A stretch of 64,000 bases of DNA from a virus, in the IMG/VR virus record IMGVR_UViG_3300028025_000091, positions 109,790 to 173,789 of that record. One strand, 5' to 3'. The notes beneath the pieces are model-generated. The model was not told where the DNA came from. It worked only from the letters and a program-made list of their open reading frames with translations, and ran no database searches. Below are positions 1 through 7,321 of the stretch, one piece after another. The translations under genes were made by a program, and so were the position numbers. Every line of letters starts with the position of its first letter. Position 1 is the first letter of the stretch.

Positions 1-1575
1 AGACTTAATACAGATGGTACTAGAGATACAACATTTAATATAGGTACAGGATTTAATAATACTGCAACCTCAGCAACTGTACAACCAGATGGAAAAATAG
101 TTATTATGGGACTTTTTACTACATATAGTGGTTCCTCTTCAAACCGTATAATTCGCCTTAACCCTAGTGGTACTTTAGATACAACATTTAATATTGGAGC
201 TGGAATTGATACCGTAAGCAGCGCAGTTGGAGCTTCTAAGATTATTTCCACCCCAGATAACAAAGTTTATGCTACTACAGTAGGTATGGCTAGTTATAGT
301 GGTTCATCTATTGGTAATCTTGTTAAAATTAATTCAAGTGGTTCTATAGATACCACATTTGGTACTACTTCTTCATTTTCTTTTAATAGTACTGGAAGGG
401 GATTTTATGCTGCATCTAGCCCTGGTGGATACACATTGATTCTTAGTGGTTCAAGCGTAATAGTAGGAGGACAATTCTTAACATATAAAAATACAGCATT
501 TCTGTATGGTGGCATGATAGATACAACAGGTGCCATTTCTTCTTCATTTAACATAGGGGCAGGATTTAGTACTACAGTTCGAACATGGGTTACTCAATCT
601 GATGGTAAAATTTTAGCAGCCGGAGCATTTACCACATATAGTGGTTCCTCAACTAATACAACACGAATTATTCGTTTAAATAGAAATGGTACCCGAGATA
701 CTTCATTTGTAATAGGAACTGGATTCAACAGTACTGTAACAGATCTTAGAATACAATCTGATGGAAAAATATTAGCAATAGGACAATTCACAACATATAG
801 TGGATCCTCAACTAGTGGAATAGTTCGTTTAAACATAAGCGGTACTCGTGATACTACATTTAATGTAGGAACAGGTTTTACATTAGCACCAGATGCTAGA
901 CATTGTAAAATTCAATCAGATGGAAAAGTTGTAGTAGTAGGTAACTTTACTACATATAGTGGCTCTACACAACAATATATTACTCGAATTAATACTGATG
1001 GTACTAGAGATACAACCTTTAATATAGGCACAGGATTTAATAACACTGCAGAAGCAGTGATTCTTCAACCTGATGGAAAATTAATTGTAGGAGGACAATT
1101 TACAACATATAGCGGATCAAGTCAAAACCGTATAACCCGAATAAATACAGATGGTACTCTTGATACTACATTCAATTCAGGAACAGGATTTGGTGGACCG
1201 ACATATGCTTTAGCACTCCAATCTGATGGAAAAATAATATGTACCCATCAAAATCAAACATATAGTGGTTCTACAACTAGATATATAACACGGATTAACC
1301 CTAGTGGTACTTTTGATAATACATTTAACGCGGATGCAAATTCTTCTTTATCCTCTACATCAAATACCCAAAATAGTTTAGTAATTGCTAATGATGGCTC
1401 AATATATTGGGGAAATGCTTTTACTACTTTTAGTGGATCTTTTATACCAAACCGTATAGTAAGATTAAATACTAATGGATCAGTAGATGAAACATTTAAC
1501 CAAGCATTCCCTAATTTTGTTAACAATACAGGAAAAGGAGCAGATAGTACAGTAAACGCAGTATTATTAATATAA
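1..1575 (+). CDS. Beta-propeller repeat protein (delta-60/DUF5122 type), 5' partial
   Basis: The frame is open from the first base, so the true start lies upstream and this is the C-terminal part of a longer protein. It is built from about ten repeats of roughly 40-45 residues with the pattern QSDGKIL.GG.FTTYSG, a linker, then IxRLNxDGTxDTTFN.GTGF. This is the delta-60/DUF5122 repeat, which forms beta-propellers in secreted and surface proteins. A virion surface or host-adhesion role is inferred from the repeats and from similar large structural proteins at 11.3-20.5 kb. Repeats are also similar at DNA level, for example recurrent 'acatatagtgg', so unequal recombination could change repeat number. 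No signal or membrane segment is visible in the part present. Confidence 0.85.
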   Translation, partial: RLNTDGTRDTTFNIGTGFNNTATSATVQPDGKIVIMGLFTTYSGSSSNRIIRLNPSGTLDTTFNIGAGIDTVSSAVGASKIISTPDNKVYATTVGMASYSGSSIGNLVKINSSGSIDTTFGTTSSFSFNSTGRGFYAASSPGGYTLILSGSSVIVGGQFLTYKNTAFLYGGMIDTTGAISSSFNIGAGFSTTVRTWVTQSDGKILAAGAFTTYSGSSTNTTRIIRLNRNGTRDTSFVIGTGFNSTVTDLRIQSDGKILAIGQFTTYSGSSTSGIVRLNISGTRDTTFNVGTGFTLAPDARHCKIQSDGKVVVVGNFTTYSGSTQQYITRINTDGTRDTTFNIGTGFNNTAEAVILQPDGKLIVGGQFTTYSGSSQNRITRINTDGTLDTTFNSGTGFGGPTYALALQSDGKIICTHQNQTYSGSTTRYITRINPSGTFDNTFNADANSSLSSTSNTQNSLVIANDGSIYWGNAFTTFSGSFIPNRIVRLNTNGSVDETFNQAFPNFVNNTGKGADSTVNAVLLI

Positions 1576-1593
1576 ATTTAAAAAATAAAAACT

Positions 1594-1830
1594 ATGACAC
1601 TTAAAGAATTTTTACAAGACAAAACATTAACAGCTGTTGAACTAATCGACTATGATTACAACCAAGTTATCAACGTTTATGTTGATGGAGCAGGCTATGG
1701 CTTAGCTATAGATACATCCAATATCCCTGCCGGAACCCCATTAACATATACTACAGAATTTACATTAGAAGGAGATGTTTTATCTGTAAGTGATTTCTCT
1801 ATCAATACAAATGATATAGATATGCTTTAA
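1594..1830 (+). CDS. Small hypothetical protein, 78 aa
   Basis: ATG start 18 nt after the propeller gene, behind an A-rich leader. The protein is acidic and beta-rich with alternating hydrophobic stretches and no cysteine or membrane segment. I do not recognise a family. Its place as last gene of the structural block suggests a small virion or chaperone-type partner of the propeller protein, which is inference only. Confidence 0.7.
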   Translation: MTLKEFLQDKTLTAVELIDYDYNQVINVYVDGAGYGLAIDTSNIPAGTPLTYTTEFTLEGDVLSVSDFSINTNDIDML

Positions 1831-1835
1831 AAAAA

Positions 1836-1865
1836 TTAGGCCCCCCAAAGGGACCTTCGTACATT
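1836..1865 (+). promoter_or_regulatory. Class I promoter (TTAG-N20-TACATT) with degenerate hairpin
   Basis: TTAG at 1836-1839 and TACATT at 1860-1865 are separated by exactly 20 nt, as in the other class I sites. The spacer holds an imperfect hairpin (AGG.CCC/GGG.CCT) that is a decayed relative of the terminator at 20529; without a T-run it is unlikely to terminate well. Confidence 0.6.
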
Positions 1866-1882
1866 TAATGAAAATAAAGGTT

Positions 1883-2467
1883 ATGTACGCATTTATTAAA
1901 GAAGGAAGTATTCGTCACAGTAGAGAAACGGTTATGGAGCATATCAAAAAACTTCAACCACTCAACTACAACCGATTCATGTGGTGGAGAACACATACTG
2001 ATAAAGTTACTCCACTAGGAAAACGTGCTTTACTCAAAGACCGTATCCTAAATGGTGATTTCAATCCATCTTCCTATTTTTGGCAAGCACAATTAGCACT
2101 TTATGTTGCTAAAGACAAACTTGACTTGAGAATCCACGATACTCGTTATCAACTTGATCTTGCTGGTGTTGATTTTATGCGTCACAAAAAATTAATGGAA
2201 GACTTTGAGAAGGAAGAAAAAAACCGTATGTTTGCTTTGTATGAAGCGTTTACTTCCGAATACAACATTACCAAAGAAGAATTAGAGGAGGCATTCCTCA
2301 AATCCCATGGCACCATTTTAGATTTCTATTACTATGCCGAGGAATTTTTGTACAAAACACCATCTTCCAACCGTAAAGACATGCGTGGACGACCTAAAAA
2401 AGTAAGAACTGAATCCGTACCTAGAGTTTTACAAAAAAAACGAGGTAGACCAAAAAAGAATAAATGA
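1883..2467 (+). CDS. Hypothetical basic protein with C-terminal GRPKK motifs
   Basis: I prefer the ATG at 1883 (MYAFIKEG) because it has the leader 'aataaaggttATG' typical of this genome; an in-frame ATG at 1868 lies only 2 nt after the predicted -7 box. About 194 aa. The C-terminus carries two AT-hook-like elements, RGRPKK near the end and another at the last residues, suggesting minor-groove DNA binding. The body is helical and charged with no family I recognise. Stop overlaps the next ATG (ATGA). Confidence 0.75.
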   Translation: MYAFIKEGSIRHSRETVMEHIKKLQPLNYNRFMWWRTHTDKVTPLGKRALLKDRILNGDFNPSSYFWQAQLALYVAKDKLDLRIHDTRYQLDLAGVDFMRHKKLMEDFEKEEKNRMFALYEAFTSEYNITKEELEEAFLKSHGTILDFYYYAEEFLYKTPSSNRKDMRGRPKKVRTESVPRVLQKKRGRPKKNK

Positions 2468-2868
2468 AAACAGGAGTTATAGCAGGAAATTTTGACGTAA
2501 TCCATCCAGGATACATTTATATGTTTGATGAATGTAAACAAAATTGTGATCACCTTGTAGTATACCTACATAAAGATCCATCAATTGAACGTCCCGAAAA
2601 ACTAAAACCGATTTTATCGGTTGAGGAACGTCGTAAAATTCTATTTGCTTTAGATATCCCTACAGTTATAGCTTACGATACTGAAAAGGAGTTGTATTGG
2701 ATGCTTCATGATGGGAATTTTGATGTTCGATTTTTAGGAGATGATTACATTGGAAAACCATTCACGGGTGATGATTTAGATATACCCATCCATTATCTTA
2801 GTAGAGATCATGGTTGGTCAACAACAAAATATAAACAATTAATAGCAAATAGTTTAAATGAAAAATAA
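2464..2868 (+). CDS. Cytidylyltransferase-like nucleotidyltransferase
   Basis: The N-terminus GNFDVIHPGY (residues 8-17) matches the GxFDxxHxGH signature of the HIGH-superfamily nucleotidyltransferases such as glycerol-3-phosphate cytidylyltransferase (TagD) and RfaE/HldE, with Tyr in place of the final His. The C-terminal SRDHGWSTTKYK corresponds to the family's R..G.STT.I motif that closes over the nucleotide. At 134 aa it has normal TagD length. It would activate a phosphorylated polyol or sugar as a CDP/ADP derivative, which could feed the glycan island at 37-50 kb. Substrate cannot be read from sequence. Confidence 0.8.
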   Translation: MKTGVIAGNFDVIHPGYIYMFDECKQNCDHLVVYLHKDPSIERPEKLKPILSVEERRKILFALDIPTVIAYDTEKELYWMLHDGNFDVRFLGDDYIGKPFTGDDLDIPIHYLSRDHGWSTTKYKQLIANSLNEK

Positions 2869-3085
2869 CCAATACCCACAACCAAATGAGATTTGGCAAC
2901 ACTACAAAGGTGGAAAATACCAAATTGTAGCAATGTGTAATCACACAAATACAGATGAAGTACTTGTAATATATAAATCAATGTCATTTGGAGGTTTCCA
3001 TGCTCGTCCGTATAGTGAATGGCATGAACAAGTTGGAGAAACAGGAGCCGCAGGATATCCAATTTATCGTTTTGAAAAATTATGA
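2858..3085 (+). CDS. DUF1653 family protein
   Basis: 75 aa. The order PNEIWQHYKGGKYQIVA, then HTNTDEVLVIYKS, then RPYSEWHE and a terminal YRFEKL is the DUF1653 pattern (YxHYKGxxYxV...hSET.E.lVvY...RP..mF.e...RF). The function of the family is unknown; it is a small beta-barrel protein common in bacteria and phages. Overlaps the neighbours at both ends, so it is translationally coupled to the cytidylyltransferase-like gene and thyA. Confidence 0.8.
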   Translation: MKNNQYPQPNEIWQHYKGGKYQIVAMCNHTNTDEVLVIYKSMSFGGFHARPYSEWHEQVGETGAAGYPIYRFEKL

Positions 3086-4182
3086 ATATAGAACATGATT
3101 ACCTTAGACTCCTAAAGGATATCCTAGACAATGGAGTACAAAAACAAGATAGAACTGGAACAGGTACTATCTCAGTATTTGGAAGACAGATTAGACATAA
3201 GATGTCTGAGGGATTTCCTTTGATTACAACTAAGAAAATGCCATTTCGTCTTATAGCAACTGAATTGTTATGGTTCTTACGTGGTGATTCTGATATTAGA
3301 TTTTTATGGGAAAATAATTGTACAATCTGGGATGGTGATTGGTATAAGAAGTATAAAACTACTTGTTCTGAACCATACACATTAGAAGAGGTTAAACAGA
3401 AAGTAAAAGATGGTAACCATTCTTTTCACGATTCAATGTTTGATATGGGTCCTGTTTATGGTAGACAATGGAGAAGTTGGAGACGATATAGAAAATTACC
3501 AAAAGATGATTACACTACAGATTACAGAGAAAATGAACCAATAGATCAAATCCAAAATCTAATCAATGACCTTAAAACAAACCCAGATTCTAGACGATTG
3601 ATGGTTAATGCTTGGAATGTAGGTGAATTAGACCAAATGGTTCTTCCACCTTGTCATTATGGATTTCAAGTTTATACAAGAGAGTTGAGTTTCGCGGAGA
3701 GAGTTGTTTGGATAAAAAATAATTCATCAACCCAACAAATAACTCTACCACAATATATAGATGATAAATTTTCTTTGGATGAATTTTTTAAACCATATGG
3801 AGTTCCAACCAGAGCAATCTCCCTAATGTGGAATCAAAGATCAGTAGATACATTCTTAGGTTTACCATTCAACATTGCTTCATATGGTTTGTTATTAGAA
3901 ATTATTGCTAGAGAAGTCAATATGGTACCTGATGAATTGATTGGGAATTTAGGTGATGTACATTTATATTCAAATCATTTAAATCAAGCAAAAGAACAAA
4001 TTACGAGAGAGCCATTTAAATTACCTGAACTTCAGTGTTTAGATGAATATCATTACTTAATGGATGAAGAATTGGTTGATCCAATTCCACTCGATAAGAA
4101 AATACAACAATTTAGACCCGACTTTTTTATAATGAACAATTACGAATCCCACCCACATATTAAAGCACCTTTATCAAATTAA
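3082..4182 (+). CDS. thyA: Thymidylate synthase
   Basis: Converts dUMP and methylene-tetrahydrofolate to dTMP and dihydrofolate in the cytoplasm. DRTGTGT at residues 23-29 holds the phosphate-binding Arg24; LPPCHYGFQ places the catalytic Cys at 191; RSVDTFLGLPFNIASYG and GDVHLYSNH are the dUMP-contacting motifs. At 366 aa it is about 100 residues longer than E. coli ThyA, with one insertion near residues 90-150 (as in long Lactobacillus-type enzymes) and another at about 200-240 (ELSFAERVVW...). Phage thymidylate synthases support nucleotide supply during replication. Start overlaps the DUF1653 stop (ATGA). Confidence 0.95.
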   Translation: MNIEHDYLRLLKDILDNGVQKQDRTGTGTISVFGRQIRHKMSEGFPLITTKKMPFRLIATELLWFLRGDSDIRFLWENNCTIWDGDWYKKYKTTCSEPYTLEEVKQKVKDGNHSFHDSMFDMGPVYGRQWRSWRRYRKLPKDDYTTDYRENEPIDQIQNLINDLKTNPDSRRLMVNAWNVGELDQMVLPPCHYGFQVYTRELSFAERVVWIKNNSSTQQITLPQYIDDKFSLDEFFKPYGVPTRAISLMWNQRSVDTFLGLPFNIASYGLLLEIIAREVNMVPDELIGNLGDVHLYSNHLNQAKEQITREPFKLPELQCLDEYHYLMDEELVDPIPLDKKIQQFRPDFFIMNNYESHPHIKAPLSN

Positions 4183-4186
4183 AATT

Positions 4187-4426
4187 ATGAAAAAATTAGT
4201 ATTAATATTAGCAGTATTAGGATTAACAAGTTGTGTTAATCAAATGGACCGTCTAAAAGACGCTCAAAAAAAGTATCCAAAATGTATTGTACAACCAACA
4301 ACAAGTTTACTAGCCAGAGATGGATATGAAATTATGGTAGAAGATACCATCACTAATCAAATTTATGTATTGAGTTACTACTCATTTAGTACAACAAAAA
4401 TTTCAAGTATCCGAAACATCAAGTAA
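4187..4426 (+). CDS. Small lipoprotein
   Basis: 79 aa with a classic type II signal: Lys-Lys at the N-terminus, a hydrophobic core, then the lipobox LTSC with Cys16 as the lipidated residue. The mature part is short and polar. Phage lipoproteins often act in superinfection exclusion or in lysis (spanin-like), but nothing in the sequence decides between these. TAATG overlap with the following thioesterase gene indicates coupling. Confidence 0.75.
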   Translation: MKKLVLILAVLGLTSCVNQMDRLKDAQKKYPKCIVQPTTSLLARDGYEIMVEDTITNQIYVLSYYSFSTTKISSIRNIK

Positions 4427-4842
4427 TGGAACTACTAAACACACACCCAATTAAAAAATCCGATTTAGGTTTCCATGGAAATCTATTTGGTGGCAAATTA
4501 CTATCATGGATAGATGCTTCAGCTGCAGGTTATGCAATGCAACTTTGTGATACCCCGAGAATGGTAACAGTATCGATTGATCAATGCAACTTTGAGAAAC
4601 CAGCCAAGGAATCCCAACTATTAAAAATTTATGGATATCCAAAACGTGTAGGAAACAGCTCAATGACTCTTTATATGGAAGCAAGAGCCCATAATGTTTA
4701 TACAGGCAAACAGGATATTGTATTGAAAACAAACACTACATTTGTTCAGATTGATGAAGGTGGAAATTCAATCCCACTTGGTGAAAAAGCTAAAAAGAGA
4801 ATTAATGGGATGCTTGGAGAAAACTTGGTTTTTGAAAAATAA
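4426..4842 (+). CDS. Acyl-CoA thioesterase, hotdog fold (YciA/BFIT-like)
   Basis: 138 aa. HGNLFGGKLLSWIDASAAGYA is the hotdog thioesterase signature, with the Asp of the 'WIDASA' helix as general base. The following beta strands (MVTVSIDQCNF, SQLLKIYGYPKRVGNSSMTLYMEARA) fit the single-domain acyl-CoA hydrolase family, which cleaves acyl-CoA to free acid and CoA. Such genes are uncommon in phages. It could alter host lipid metabolism or provide acyl groups near the lipoprotein gene it overlaps; both are inference. Confidence 0.85.
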   Translation: MELLNTHPIKKSDLGFHGNLFGGKLLSWIDASAAGYAMQLCDTPRMVTVSIDQCNFEKPAKESQLLKIYGYPKRVGNSSMTLYMEARAHNVYTGKQDIVLKTNTTFVQIDEGGNSIPLGEKAKKRINGMLGENLVFEK

Positions 4843-4853
4843 TTTTGTATATT
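4824..4853 (+). promoter_or_regulatory. Class I promoter (CTTG-N20-TATATT)
   Basis: CTTG at 4824-4827 and TATATT at 4848-4853, spacer exactly 20 nt, inside the end of the thioesterase gene. Leader then reads to ATG 4875. Confidence 0.6.
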
Positions 4854-4874
4854 CCGGGTATAAAAATAAGAGTT

Positions 4875-5111
4875 ATGATATTTAGAAAAAAAACAAAAGC
4901 CAAATTTAAATTATTCCTACGAAATTTAGGAATGCTTTGTAAAGGACCAACTGGATCCTCAAAACGAATTAGAATCTCCAAAACAGTTTACCCAGACAAT
5001 ACAGTTGTTGAACATGGTTATATTACAGAAGTACCTCAAAACAAAGATTCATTTGCTTCCGAGTTGCATGTTTACAATGAAATTAAAAAATCCGTAAAGA
5101 AAAATAAATAA
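4875..5111 (+). CDS. Hypothetical basic protein, 78 aa
   Basis: I chose ATG 4875, preceded by 'aaaataagagtt', over the upstream TTG that overlaps the promoter -7 box. Lysine and arginine rich throughout, especially at both ends, with no membrane segment. Family not recognised. It is the first gene of the short unit running to the transglycosylase and DpdA-like genes. Confidence 0.65.
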   Translation: MIFRKKTKAKFKLFLRNLGMLCKGPTGSSKRIRISKTVYPDNTVVEHGYITEVPQNKDSFASELHVYNEIKKSVKKNK

Positions 5112-5131
5112 ATCCCCTAAAAATAAAAGTT

Positions 5132-5455
5132 ATGAAAATCGAGAGAGAAAAAGTTATGAATTTGTTAAAGCCGGCTATGAACCTTATTATTGTAGCAGCT
5201 GTTGGAACAGCTATGTTCCGTTTAGGAATTGCTTATCAATCACATGAAAGCAAAGAAAATATCAAAGTAGATAACCCATATGCACACGCATTTTCCCCTG
5301 AGGAAATTTCAATCGCAGTTAACGAATCAAACGAGTTGATCATGATTGAACGTTCAACTGGAAAATACATTGTATATTCAGATCAAATTGGCCAAACCAT
5401 CTTTGGAATGTATGCCAATCGTATTCACCAAGAGGTAACTAATGTTAGTAAATAG
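5132..5455 (+). CDS. Single-pass membrane protein, 107 aa
   Basis: ATG behind 'aaataaaagtt'. A hydrophobic segment at about residues 13-31 follows basic residues, giving an N-in signal anchor; the remaining 75 residues would be periplasmic. Its end overlaps the lytic transglycosylase start by 14 nt. The pairing suggests a spanin, holin-like or anchoring role in lysis, but there is no specific motif. Confidence 0.7.
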   Translation: MKIEREKVMNLLKPAMNLIIVAAVGTAMFRLGIAYQSHESKENIKVDNPYAHAFSPEEISIAVNESNELIMIERSTGKYIVYSDQIGQTIFGMYANRIHQEVTNVSK

Positions 5456-5963
5456 TATCAAAATCGGTATTGTAGCGGGGGCAGTTATTGCCACCGCTCT
5501 TACTGTTACTGAACCGGAAGTTCAAGCAACTCAAGACGTGCGCATTCCGGACAGTATCGATCAAAGTTCACCCCCATGTCTGCAGATGTATGAGTACATT
5601 AAAGCATACGCTGATACGTTTGATATTCCATTAAATTATGCATTTGGAATAGCATATTGTGAAACAAGATATGAAGGTCCATTTCAGTGGAAATATAACC
5701 CTGCCCAAACCTCCCCTACAGGTGCTGAAGGACCAATGCAAATTTTGCTTTCAACAGCACGTTACTTAAACAAAGATAAAGTTTCACGTGAACGTTTACG
5801 TACTGACATTGGGTATAACGTGAAAACTTCAATGGGTTATTTAAGACGTTTATACAATCGTTACAAAAGTTGGCCAATTGTGTTTGGATACTACAATACA
5901 GGTTACCCTAGAGTAAATGATTATGCAAGAAAAGTTGTAAATTTTAAAATGAATTGGATATGA
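5442..5963 (+). CDS. Lytic transglycosylase (SLT/lysozyme-like fold) with signal anchor
   Basis: 173 aa. An N-terminal hydrophobic segment (residues 6-22) should export or anchor the protein. The catalytic domain shows YCETRYEG (Glu53-Arg type ES/ETRY box with the catalytic Glu around residue 71), GPMQILLSTA (the G.MQ motif) and GYYNTGYPRV (the YN.G motif), in the order expected for SLT-family lytic transglycosylases. It would cleave the MurNAc-GlcNAc bond of peptidoglycan, either as the phage endolysin released by a signal-anchor mechanism or during entry. Its neighbour upstream is a membrane protein, consistent with a lysis pair. Confidence 0.85.
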   Translation: MLVNSIKIGIVAGAVIATALTVTEPEVQATQDVRIPDSIDQSSPPCLQMYEYIKAYADTFDIPLNYAFGIAYCETRYEGPFQWKYNPAQTSPTGAEGPMQILLSTARYLNKDKVSRERLRTDIGYNVKTSMGYLRRLYNRYKSWPIVFGYYNTGYPRVNDYARKVVNFKMNWI

Positions 5964-6208
5964 AAGAAGTAGTTTGTATAAACGATAAAAACCTACCTGA
6001 AGGTGCAGCAGTAGTAAAGGGTAGAGAATATAATGTAGTAGAAGAATTTATAAACAACTATGACCAGCGAGTTTATATCATTGAAGGTATTGTAAATGAA
6101 GGTACTACTAAAATGGGATTACGTTGGGTTGGATATGATGCATCTCGATTTGCAATCCCCGAAACATTAATGGAAGAAACTTACGAACACGCATACGCAG
6201 AAGCTTAA
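5960..6208 (+). CDS. Hypothetical acidic protein, 82 aa
   Basis: ATG 5960 overlaps the transglycosylase stop (ATGA). The pattern VVCIND.NLPEGA.VVKGREYNVVEE resembles small beta-barrel phage proteins that read 'V.G..Y.V'. Function unknown. Confidence 0.7.
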   Translation: MKEVVCINDKNLPEGAAVVKGREYNVVEEFINNYDQRVYIIEGIVNEGTTKMGLRWVGYDASRFAIPETLMEETYEHAYAEA

Positions 6209-6209
6209 T

Positions 6210-7007
6210 ATGAAAAAAGTAAAAATTAGTCACGAGGTACCATTTTGCCTCTTAGAACAAAGTAGAAAATTTAACGACTACGATTATTGTTTACCCCACT
6301 TGATGGACGAAAATGAAGAATATCGCAACTTCTTCTACGAATCAAAGAAAATGGGTCGATATATTGTAATGGACAATTCACTCCATGAACTAGGTGAAGC
6401 ATACAATACAGAACGTTTAATGCACTGGATTGGAGAAATCAAACCAAATGAATTCATAGTTCCAGATGTATGGGAGAACTATGCTGAGTCAGTTAGAAAT
6501 GCAAAACAATGGGCTCAAGTAGAATTACCAGACGGAGTAACTAAAGTAGCAGTAGTACAAGCAAAATCAATGTATGAAGCAGGATTATGTGTTCAAGCAT
6601 ATCGTGATTTTGGATACAAGAAAATTGCATTTTCATATGGTGCAGAATACTACCACAGTGAAATGTGTCCACATCCAAACAAAGATTTAGGTAAAGCAAT
6701 TGGTCGTTACATGGTTTTATCAACTTTCCAAAACAATAAAACACTTTTGCCAAACGATAGAGTACATTTGCTTGGAACCGCATCCCCAATTGAATTTGGA
6801 ATGTATAAAAATATGCCATTTATTGAATCAATTGATACTTCAAATCCAATTATGGCAGCAATTGGTGAAATGCCTTATACAAAAATGGGGTTATATCAAA
6901 AACCACTTGCAAACATGAACAAATACCAAGATATAAGCATTGATTTTGTAAACGAAGATCTTATAGAATACAATGTTGAAATGTTTCGTACAATAAATGG
7001 ACTCTAA
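6210..7007 (+). CDS. dpdA: TGT-fold transglycosylase, DpdA-like (7-deazaguanine insertion)
   Basis: 265 aa. The sequence follows the TIM-barrel layout of tRNA/DNA-guanine transglycosylases: YIVMDNSLHELG with Asp55 where the TGT family has its substrate Asp, IVPDVWEN (Asp86), a GYKKIAFSYG strand, VHLLGTASP, and ESIDTSNP with Asp209 in the position of the nucleophilic Asp of the FDCxxPT motif. Phage DpdA enzymes exchange guanine in DNA for preQ0 or its derivatives. The immediate downstream queC, queD and queE and distal folE provide the base, which is strong context. It could instead act on tRNA. The gene end forms the stem of a hairpin that overlaps the next promoter. Confidence 0.68.
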   Translation: MKKVKISHEVPFCLLEQSRKFNDYDYCLPHLMDENEEYRNFFYESKKMGRYIVMDNSLHELGEAYNTERLMHWIGEIKPNEFIVPDVWENYAESVRNAKQWAQVELPDGVTKVAVVQAKSMYEAGLCVQAYRDFGYKKIAFSYGAEYYHSEMCPHPNKDLGKAIGRYMVLSTFQNNKTLLPNDRVHLLGTASPIEFGMYKNMPFIESIDTSNPIMAAIGEMPYTKMGLYQKPLANMNKYQDISIDFVNEDLIEYNVEMFRTINGL

Positions 7008-7029
7008 TTTGGAGTCCATATTTTATTTT
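6999..7029 (+). terminator. Probable intrinsic terminator
   Basis: Perfect 6-bp stem GGACTC/GAGTCC with a 7-nt loop, spanning the dpdA-like stop codon, followed by 'atattttatttta'. The T-run is interrupted, so termination may be partial. It overlaps the class I promoter. Confidence 0.5.
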
Positions 7030-7037
7030 AGTATATT
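7008..7037 (+). promoter_or_regulatory. Class I promoter (TTTG-N20-TATATT)
   Basis: TTTG 7008-7011 and TATATT 7032-7037, 20-nt spacer. Drives the 7055 gene and probably queC/queD. Confidence 0.65.
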
Positions 7038-7054
7038 TATACAAACAATAAGTT

Positions 7055-7312
7055 ATGGAATATTTAAGTTTATATGATTACCTAAAAAGACCCGCAGGTG
7101 GTGAATTAGGTAGAGAAGTAGCACAAGCAGCTAGTAAAGCAGGTGTTAAATTAGAAACTCGAGAGGTTTCAACCCCAAATTATACAGGAATAGTATATTT
7201 GTATCCTAATGATTTCTTAGATTTTTATTTTAGAGAACCTGATTCAAATCTAATGGATGAATTACCTGGAGAATTAAATTATAATATTGGAGACGACGAT
7301 TTACCATTTTAA
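7055..7312 (+). CDS. Hypothetical acidic protein, 85 aa
   Basis: ATG behind 'acaataagtt', the usual promoter-proximal leader. Contains a Tyr-rich N-terminus (YLSLYDYLKRPAG) and an acidic tail GDDDLPF. A tail of acidic residues ending in an aromatic (DDDLPF) is reminiscent of phage single-strand-binding proteins, but the body lacks a recognisable OB-fold pattern, so I leave it unnamed. Confidence 0.65.
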   Translation: MEYLSLYDYLKRPAGGELGREVAQAASKAGVKLETREVSTPNYTGIVYLYPNDFLDFYFREPDSNLMDELPGELNYNIGDDDLPF

Positions 7313-7321
7313 TAAAAAAAT

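Noticed and set aside
594-836. Minus-strand ORFs opposite the propeller gene and many others across the window
   Set aside because: They mirror real + strand genes, lack leaders and promoter boxes, and their sequences show no domain pattern. I accept no minus-strand gene.
1838-1857. Intrinsic terminator after the 1594 gene
   Set aside because: The stem has a C-A mismatch and no T-run follows; listed only as part of the promoter module.
7055-7312. Single-strand DNA-binding protein from the DDDLPF-type C-terminus
   Set aside because: The body is too short and lacks an OB-fold pattern; the acidic tail alone is weak evidence.
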